64,000 bases of DNA from Yamagishiella unicocca. Taxonomy: Eukaryota; Chlorophyta; Chlorophyceae; Chlamydomonadales; Volvocaceae. Position 1 is the stretch's first letter. Each line of letters starts with the position of its first letter. Position numbers and translations under genes: made by a program. Location of the stretch: assembly GCA_003116995.1 (NCBI GenBank), contig BDSL01000182.1, positions 36,304 through 100,303 on the forward strand, read 5' to 3'. This document shows positions 56,001 to 64,000 of the stretch, one piece after another. Below the pieces are notes generated by a model that saw only the letters and a program-made list of their open reading frames with translations, searched no databases and was not told where the DNA came from.

Positions 56001-59000
56001 CAACAGAAACGGCGGAAGGGATATCGGAAAGGAGGCAGCAGGGCTGAAATGAGGAACTGGTCAGCAGATAGAGCTAGTTACCGGCAATAACTAACTAACA
56101 ACTATCCTAACTCCGTCCCCGACCTACAGCTTACTTCTCTGAGTCAGGCGAGGCCTACCTCAAGCACGCTGATGATGAGCGCCAGCTGTCCAGCGCCGCC
56201 AGCGCGCGATCGTACCCTGCCGGCCTGCAGGAAAAAAAGCCAGCCTCGCTCCCGGAGGCGGCGAATGGCGGCACGTGTGATGATGTAGTACAACAAGCCA
56301 AGTATACCATGTACGATGTATGTTCTGTGGAAGGAACGAAGAGGGAAAGCGAGGTAGGGGCGAGGAAACTGGGATTCAGCACTTGGACTGACAGATAGAA
56401 AATAATGCGACCTTGGCACCCGCGTTAAGCGGACTGCTGATGGACGTGACACGTCATCGAATCGATGCAAAACCAACTCTGAAGCCTGCCGCCGACAAGG
56501 CCAGTAGGGGCGCTGCCAACGAACATTACAAATGACGTGTCGCCAACTGAACATCTGCACAAGCACTGAACAGCACTCAGTGTACTGTTGCATTGGGGCA
56601 TGGTGCAGCAGCATGGCAAGCACAGGCCAAACGGAGGTCATCCCAGAGCCGCGTTTTCGACTGCGAGTTGAGCCTCTCGTGATATGGGCTTTGGACAGCA
56701 TCAACAGCCAAAAGACATTAATTATGTAATGAGTCAAGACCTTGAGGCTGATGAAGGCACCTGAAGGTCCGAGCAATCATACCGCCTATCGGCCGCTGTG
56801 GCGTAGTTTCATCGTAATTTGTGCCAGTAGAAGTATTGTTCCTGCATAAGTATTGCACCTGCAGTAACGAACGAACCAGCAAAGATGAGCCGACGTCAGC
56901 GTATGCCATAGCCTGTTTGCCTTTACAACGGTAGCATGCTAACGAGCGAAGCAGCAGAAATCCACAAATATAAAACAATTGCACCCACGCAGTGTCAACA
57001 GGTTAAGCCTAGTCGAAGGGTAGGTACTCCCACCGGGCAGGATCGGAGTGTGCAAGACGTCGAACAAGCGCACCTCCATCCGGAATGAAGCCAAAGTAGC
57101 TGCAAAGACGTCTGTCGTAACATCTTGAAAGGTTGCTGCTGAGTCGGAGGGCCTGCAGATGGGCAAGGCAGAATTCCGTGTTCAGGTTACCTTAAACGAA
57201 ACCATTACATAGCGCGAACAACTTCATAATGTCATTCCTCTATTCCTACATACATAACCCACCTACCTTAGAACAGGTGCGACTGTATGTCTGAGAAACT
57301 GTTGCCATTGTACGGCGACAGCTGCGAGATGACGATGGATCTCAGGGCCAAGGCTTCATCCTAACCATATGAGCCGTATTTACGCATGACAATGCAAAAC
57401 AGTATATGTCGGCGAAATATTGCATACTGACCCTGACCCTCGCGGCAAGTTCTCGCGGTCCGGGGAAAAAGCGTCTCACAGCGGCTTTGGAACTTACTTC
57501 TTCCCTTATGCCATAGTTACTTCACGCTCAGCGCTTGGCGCGCTGGAAGCAAGGTGTAACTCAGGTGACCGCCACTGCCGTGAGACCAGATGCAGATGTA
57601 TGTATCGTCAAGGCCCTTAAGGAAAGCGCAGATACCAATTGCGACAACAATTTCACAACGTGTAACACGCTACAAGCCTGCAACACAGAACACCGACCCT
57701 CCGCAAACCTAACCGAAGAAAGGCAGGGAGCGAACGAGAGCGACGTAGACCAACCAATACCTACCAGCCCAGAGCTGCCATAATGCCACTGAAAAATAGC
57801 GTGACGGTTTCATTACAAGATGTATACAGAATTTGACCCTATCAACTGGAAAGCTTCGATCTTCCACCACCACGCCAAGTGCCGGCAGTGAGCCTCGGAG
57901 GCAATCCAAGCGTACACATCCCGCATCAACGGCGGGGTGAGGACCTATTGTAACAATTCAGGCCGACGGCGGCGTCTGCGACCCCAACTAGCCCTTGGCA
58001 GCTATGCATGCCTATGTGCCATGCCGAACCTCGAAGGTCATCATGCTGCCGACAACGAATCCATGCATCTAATTGCAATAAATGCCAACTAGAGGGCCAT
58101 GCTTGGCCGGGGCCGCACCGCCGTGCACCGCCATCACCCTGCTTACCCTAAAACGCCCTGCAAAGCGTGCCACTAGGACAGTTGCAACGGCAGCCTTAAT
58201 CCCTGAACAATTATGCGGATCGAAGGGCGTCCGTTTAAGCTCGCGTCATGACCCGGCCCCCCGAAATCCGTTTAGGTATCGCGGCTTAGCCGCCAGTTCC
58301 ACACCACTTTCCCCGCCGTTCCCTGAGTCAGCCGTAACCTCTTTCCGGAGCGCATGAGCGGCGAGAGCACCACCGCTGCTGGGGTCTGACGCATGTCCCC
58401 ATTAGTTCCGACAATCACTAGTTCAGCAGCCTCCTGGTTGGCCCGCCTGTCGACGATCCCGCACGTGGCCGCGACCCGTGGGTCGTCGTAGTCACCCTGT
58501 GGTGCGGGGGTTCGGGTCGGCGGTGTTTGCCGTGCCGCTTGCAGAAGTTCACATAGCGGCGTATAATAATATTGATTGGTGATAAAATGACGGAGAGTAT
58601 CACAATCCAAGGGCCGGACAAAGAAAAAGGAGCCCAGGTGCCAATTTTGCTGGCAACGCGAGTCGCGTTTAACGCAACGCATGACCTGTTGATATCGATA
58701 GGCAGCACTCTATTTATTTCGTATAATGCCACTACTGCTAACGTTGTAGGGCGTGAAAGATTTGCAATGTTCCGGCACAGTTTCAGCACAGCCCGTACGC
58801 AAGGAAAGCCACACGCCCGTGGGTACCCATACCGGGTACTTATCGCGGACAGTACATTCGCAATCAGATATACAGAGCAGTTGCTAGGCAAACAATGCCA
58901 GTTCCGCACGTATAGCGTTGCATCGAACGCTCTGTGCTACCGGAGGTAATGTGGTACCTCCCGACCTCCAAAGCGCGCCGCAAGAGTCGATACGCTGTCA

Positions 59001-59487
59001 AGTCCGCACGTCCCTCCGCCATTGCCTGGCCATTGTTTGGCCATTGCCTGGCCTGCAGGCGGGGTGCAGGCCAGGCCCTGAGGGGCGCCGCAGCCCCAAC
59101 CTGCCAACCATGAAAGGCAACGGCGGCCGTTCGACATGCAACTTGGTACAGGGCGCGTACATGCAGTGGTAAACCCAAACCCCAAAGCGTGCCCCGAGGA
59201 TCGATACGCTATTACGTCCGCGCCCCCAACACACAGCACCAAAAAATGCCGTGCAATGCGTACGTCCATTTACGGGTTTTAGCAGGTGATGCCCGCCCGC
59301 GGCAGCAAAAATTATTGCTGCGCGCGCTGTTTGCGCCGCCGCCTTACTTCTTCCCACGTACACGGCCTGTATCCGTCCGCGTGCGCTGCCGCCGCCTGAA
59401 CGATTACAGGTGCCTGCTGAGCTTTCTGTGCGTGTTACCTGAGCCCCCTGCGTGCGCCGCCTACCTCAAACGCCGGGGCTGCCTGAG

Positions 59488-59954
59488 CTATCTACCAGAT
59501 GTGGCTATGCCGGCCACACTGCATGCATACACCGCTGCCGGCGGGGCCAAGTTACCAGTTCCCGGCAACAGCGGTAACATCAACAGCGCCGCGCATGGCC
59601 GTCTGCATCGACCTGCTGGTTTGCCCAACCAGTTTGCCACCGCGCAAAGCAGCCAGGACGATAGCGCCCAAGACGCCGCCACGGCATCGCGGGCATCGTT
59701 CCTGACACCCAGCGTGAGGAGACTCGGCCCAGCTCGGCCCGCCACCGACGCCGCTGACACCACACGGTGAGGGCAGCCCCGACGTCAGCCACACGTCCAC
59801 CGCCTCCACCAGGCCCAGCAGCGCCAGCAGCTAGCAGCGGTGCGAAGTGGACCCACGGGTCCTCGTTCGCCACCCGGTTGGCCGTCAGCACCGCCAACAT
59901 GCGCACCAGCAGCACCCGCCTGTGCGGCTGCCCGGCTGTCACGTTACGAAGCAA
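59488..59954 (-). pseudogene. Decayed protein-coding remnant, second copy
   Basis: Same as 20772-21238, with the same frame switches, so the decay predates the duplication. Confidence 0.35.
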
Positions 59955-59970
59955 TGTTGATCCGTCATGG

Positions 59971-60726
59971 GAACCTATGCCTTGAATAGTTTGCGATTTG
60001 ACGTCTTGAATAGTCTGCGAGGAGGAACTTCATGACTGTGTCGTTCACCGGGTAATGACCGGAAGTCTAACCGTCCAGTGCGCATGCGGCACGCCAGTAA
60101 AATAAATAAGTGCGATATGTTAATCTGAGTATATGTTAAATACCTAAACAATATAGTCTTCTGTCGCCGTGCCGTGAGGTTCCACAGGCCTTGTAGTTGG
60201 CGCATCTTGGATTGCTTATAAACCAGGCAACCTTGGTTCAAAACAAAACTTGAATACCACAACCAAACGAGAATACGATGCCCGCCTGCCTTCTCTTGGC
60301 TGGTGGAAGAAGTAGAAAGGTGGCGTAGGAATATTTTTGCATACCTTTCTGCGCTGCCTGCATCTTGCAGCAAGATTGGGAAGGACACGACCACTAGGTT
60401 CTCTCGTGGAGGCGACAGCAGCAGGCTGCTGTGCTGCGGTCGGCGGACGGTCGGATGGCGCGAAAGGCATTCGAATACCAGCAAGTGGACCTGCTGCGCG
60501 AGGACCTGGCTATCGTCACAACAATGGTGCCAACCAACGGCAGCTTCGAATGTGTGCTGGTTCCAAGGGTTATCAGGGCCACGCTGGTGGCTGCGGACGT
60601 CTGCGTTCGGACAAACCGTGCTCCCACAATCCCCAGCCCAGCGCGCTTCATGGCGGCACGTTGCGAGCCTGCTGCGAGTCGCCGTGCCCTGCCACCCTTG
60701 TAGCCTGTATCCCACTATTACCCGAC
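59971..60726 (+). pseudogene. Family H remnant, second copy
   Basis: Identical to 21255-22010. Confidence 0.45.
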
Positions 60727-60875
60727 CTTTACATTTCGAAGCTCCCTGAATTGCCGAACTTGGTGCCAGGTATGCCTCATCTCCATCCCCTTCTGAGCCC
60801 GGCCGTGGACAGCACCTTCGGGCCCATGGTTGGGCCGCTCGACGCCTCAGCCTTGCCAAAAGCCCTCTCCTGAGC

Positions 60876-60952
60876 TGACGAGGACGGACGAGTAGGTTTA
60901 CTGTACCAGGTAGTCCTGAAACTAGCGCCTTAGACCGCTCGGCCACCTCGTC
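60876..60952 (-). pseudogene. tRNA-Leu (CAG) pseudogene, second copy
   Basis: Same as 22160-22246 but 10 bp shorter in the 3' half. Both versions lack the T arm. Confidence 0.65.
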
Positions 60953-61444
60953 ATACTACACTTCGATGGCCTCATAGCAGTCGCTTCAGTCCAGGCCGCA
61001 CATTGTGTGCACACACGACTGGGGGGGCCGCCGGGTGCGGAAAGGTGAGGGGGCTGCGGGGGGGGGGCGTCGGGGTTGACATGCTGGAGGAGCCGCGTAT
61101 CGCCAGATGTGACGCCGGTGTGGGGCTGCCATGCAGAGGCTTTCGCGGCCAGGGTACTCGGGTGCGACATGGGTCGTAGAACACCCCTGGTGGGAACCCT
61201 TGCGCTTAACGTGCCTGCTTGCCCTGCGAAGGATCATAGTTGTTAGTGTGGAGCGGGGCCAGGAGGCGCTGCTTGGGGCGGTGGCGTGCGCTTTCTGCGC
61301 GGGCCTCCATTTCGGACGGATCCAAGTGCGATATCGCGCGGATCCAGAGCATGTTCGGGTTCAAGCTCAGAGTTGCGGCGCAGGTACGGCCGGGCAGTGC
61401 TGCGCCGGAGTTGGAGTCCCGGTGAGGCGGTGGCCACCGGGGCC

Positions 61445-61654
61445 CTAGGCGAGGTTGTGGGTGCCGGTAGTGCCGTAGGTGGTGGTGGTGTCGGAGAACA
61501 GGTCCAGGAAGGTGGTCATGGTGCGGATGGAGGAATAGTTGGTGCTGAGGAACCGTCCGCCGTGCAGGGGAGGGAGCCCCGGGTGGTCTTGTGTCCACAC
61601 CCTGCCTATGTCCTCCGCCTCATCGCCATTTCGCCCACCCTCTCCAAATCCATA
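61445..61654 (-). CDS. Possible 3'-terminal exon, second copy
   Basis: Identical frame and stop to 22740-22949. Confidence 0.35.
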   Translation of the reverse strand, partial: YGFGEGGRNGDEAEDIGRVWTQDHPGLPPLHGGRFLSTNYSSIRTMTTFLDLFSDTTTTYGTTGTHNLA

Positions 61655-61753
61655 TCACCACAAAATAACAACCGCCGCAACCTCCTCACAGGTCCATCTC
61701 TTGGCGGATGTGTACGCCATCCATGGTGCGATCCGCAAGGTCACTCGCTTTGA

Positions 61754-62533
61754 CAGCTGCGCTATGCTGTAGTCCTGGTGGGAAGAACCAGGGGGCCGCG
61801 GCGCGTTGGGAGACAGTGTGTGCGAGCCGGTCCCTGTAAAGTGCTGCCATGGGCCTTGCACATTCCACAGGTTGCAGGGACGCTGGGGACGGCGAGCAGC
61901 GACTGAGTCGCGGAGTCACAGCTACTGGAGCTATGAGGTGAGGCGGAGGTTAGGCATGGCACGCTAGCGCGTGGCGTATCTCATCAAACGGTTTTGTCAG
62001 CTTTGCAAGGCGCATTCGAATACAGGCTATGCCGTCCGAAACAGCACGTGGGACACACTGCAGCTGTCGCGTGAGTCGGTCCTTACGTAGAGCCACCGTG
62101 CAGCTGGCAGGTCCACGGGCAGAATTGTTGTCGATACACTGTGTGTGTTGCAACGATGACCGTGAGTTACAAGGATTCGACTGGGCAAACGCCAGATGGA
62201 AATAAGGTAGTATAGGGGATTCAGATTCCACAACAGGATGACGGCGTTTTTCAACGCCATTTCCTCTTGAACATTCGTCGGTACCTAAGATTTGTGAGGA
62301 CACTGAGCAGCCCAGGGACGAACGGGCAGTCCCATTCCAACTGGTCGAGAGTGGTTTGGTGCAGAGCGCACGGCGGGGCTTTGCCACTGCGTGAACATGT
62401 GCAAGCGTGATGGGCATGTTGGCCCTAGGTGACCAGGACGGATACAGAGAAGGTAGTCCGCGGTGCTGCTGGTTACCTTCGGACTGAGTAGTGAGCAGTC
62501 CGGCGATGGCAGGATGCACGCTAGGAGTGTCCA
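61754..62533 (+). repeat. Family R arm 1, second copy
   Basis: Copy of 23050-23830 with two 1-bp deletions. One, near 62503, fuses two minus-strand ORFs into an apparent 246-aa frame (61950-62690), which should therefore not be trusted. Confidence 0.65.
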
Positions 62534-62802
62534 TCATCCAGGTCTGTCCCGTGGTGCCACGCCCCACGGCCCAACGCCATGGTCCTACCGCCACCACCGC
62601 CACGACCGCCGGCGAGGCTCCTGCGCCGGCCTGCTGACACCTTGGGCTTTCGTACCTGCTGTGAGAGTCGGTCACCGCTGGCGCCGACACATCTGCGGCG
62701 AAAGGTGTCCTTGATTGGCGGTGTCCACGCTGACGACATAGTCCGGCCCGCGGAGGTCATGCCAACGATGCGTGACGTGTGCATGTAAACGTTGAGCCCG
62801 AC

Positions 62803-63394
62803 AGGGTGATCTAGGGTGCACGTTTGGGTATGTATTATGTGCCGTACGCTTCGCACCAAGCCGTTCCAGGCATTGCAGAAGCGGGATGCACCTTCGTCCC
62901 CGGACCGCCCGTTTGTCCCGGGACTGCCCGGCGTCCTCACGAATCTCCATCCCCACCGATCAATGTTCCAGAGTAAATGGCGTTGATAAACACCGTCGTC
63001 CCGTTGTGTAGTCTGGGTCCTCCCACCTGATTTCCACCTGGCGCTTGCCCAGTCGAACCTTGCAACTCACGACGATCCTGGTCCCAACCCATTTGTATCG
63101 AAGACGATGCTGCCCTTAGGTCTGCCAGCTGCACGGTGGCGCCACGTAAGGACCGACTCACACGACAGCTGAAGGGTGTCCCACGTGATGCTTCATTCGG
63201 ACCACATAGCCCACACTCAACTGCGCCTCAAAGCTGGCGAAAGCATCTGATAGGGTAAAGCCACGCGCTAGCATACCATGCCCATCCTCCGCCTCACCTC
63301 ATAGCTCCAGTAGCTGTGAGTCCACAATCCAATCGCTGCTCTCACCGACCCCAGTCGTCCCTGCAACCTGCTTGCACAGGGAATGTGGGGCATG
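62803..63394 (-). repeat. Family R arm 2, second copy
   Basis: Copy of 24100-24690. A single C is missing from GGGTCCCTCCC (near 63018), breaking the frame that is open in copy 1. Confidence 0.65.
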
Positions 63395-64000
63395 TGATCA
63401 GTGTACACACAGGTTCGACCCACCTCCAACGCGGCGTGACAGCCTGGCGAAGCAAGGCATGTCGGCACCATTGTGTGCAAGTTTATAATCCATTGGCAGA
63501 ACATAGTTTATTCATTAGCAGCACATGCTGGGCGCTGCCTGTGCCTGGGGAGCTAGGCGATGTAGGCTTGATCCTGTCCAATCGCTTGTTGTGCAAGAGC
63601 ACTGAAGACGCTTGCTGAAGAACGAATGCGACAAAACGATATAATGTACCAGCGGTACTAGGTGATGCGTCACCAGCACCTTCAAGCTCGCAAGCTTGAC
63701 GTTGACTGCGCCTAGTATGCGCTTAGTGTCCAGAAGGAAGAAAAAAATAAATGGATGACAATTCCGTTCACATGCACATCATATGCCGTCATAGAGGTCA
63801 ACGTCCGGGATAAGTCTAGCTGGCGTACCAATGCCGTACCAAGAACTCGTGCCGTTGTGAATCCGGATGAGCCCGACAGCAGGTTTAGGTCTGAGAGACC
63901 AGAGCCGCCTGCACCCAACACCGACGTATGATTCCCTCATGCGAGGCGTGCAGCCCGTGCTCATACGTTTCACCCAGGGTGATCCCTGATGTCACCGTCA
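63000..64000. other. Region of suspected consensus errors
   Basis: About a dozen single-base indels against 24300-25304, mostly losses in short homopolymers (for example GTACCCAAT to GTACCAAT near 63826, GATCCCCTG to GATCCCTG near 63984). Elsewhere the copies differ by about one such change per several kilobases. Confidence 0.7.

Larger units (their letters stand above)
41996..64000. repeat. Segmental duplication, copy 2
   Basis: This is the partner of bases 1-25304 in the same orientation and truncated by the window end. The offset is 41995 at the left and about 38700 at the right. The drop comes from three missing macrosatellite units, partly balanced by the extra retroelement at 45781-46829. 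In its last kilobase single-base indels against copy 1 become frequent, mostly in homopolymers, which suggests lower consensus quality there rather than biology. Confidence 0.95.

Noticed and set aside
59975..60946. 323-aa minus ORF beginning MAERSKALVSG, as a protein
   Set aside because: The start is a translated tRNA-Leu sequence, a well-known source of spurious ORFs, and it becomes open only because copy 2 lacks 10 bp there. The same stretch in copy 1 is split.
61950..62690. 246-aa minus ORF
   Set aside because: It exists only because of a 1-bp deletion near 62503 relative to copy 1, in a region with suspected consensus errors.
1..64000. Bacterial or organellar origin
   Set aside because: Intron-containing nuclear-type tRNA-Asp, splice-like signals, LINE and macrosatellite; no operon-like gene packing.

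Overview
The window looks like nuclear DNA of a chlorophycean (probably volvocine) green alga, in a gene-poor, repeat-dense region. The evidence is indirect. Base composition is so GC-rich that several frames stay open at once. A tRNA-Asp carries an intron in its anticodon loop. There is a 5'-truncated LINE with a short heptamer tail. Splice-like signals are of the GTGAG/GTGCG...CAG kind, and one repeat can be read as a Ser-Pro-Pro wall-protein sequence. I see no operons, Shine-Dalgarno sites, CRISPR array, rRNA or telomeric repeat, and no complete protein gene of recognisable function.

Layout. The window holds about one and a half copies of a roughly 40-42 kb segment. Copy 1 runs from before base 1 to 25304 and beyond. 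Copy 2 runs from 41996 past base 64000. Between them lies block B (25.3-42.0 kb), itself built from older, diverged copies of the same repeat families. The two copies are nearly identical apart from discrete events: a 1049-bp retroelement present only in copy 2 (45781-46829), a difference in macrosatellite copy number, and a few small indels. Single-base indels become frequent in the last kilobase.

Region by region within a copy (copy 1 coordinates): low-complexity coding-like sequence (1-675); a tRNA-Glu/tRNA-Asp pair (765-999); a GC-rich stretch with a possible minus-strand gene (1204-2171); retroelement fragments of one family (called E here) at 2.6-5.3 kb; a G-rich minisatellite (6.1 kb); a macrosatellite array of 1.33-1.72 kb units with a nested 45-bp minisatellite (6706-15943); a diverged, unexpanded relative of that unit (16.4-17.3 kb); a long stretch without recognisable genes (17.3-20.2 kb); decayed coding remnants (20.8-22.9 kb); a tRNA-Leu pseudogene; and a long inverted repeat of family R (23.1-24.7 kb).

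Block B holds exon-like fragments with good splice signals (26.2-28.6 kb), family E copies, a third copy of the family R block split by a 5'-truncated LINE (32185-33730), a quadruplex-prone G-rich tract (34.4 kb), a 121-bp exon with a diverged partner at the start of copy 2, and a 31-bp retroelement micro-insertion with its own target duplication (40448-40478).

The genes do not form a pathway. What ties the window together is repeat biology: segmental duplication, macrosatellite expansion and contraction, and nested retroelement insertion, several of which can be dated relative to each other from filled and empty sites inside the window. The only confident functional genes are the duplicated tRNA pair. 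Nearly all protein calls are remnants or hypotheses and are scored accordingly.
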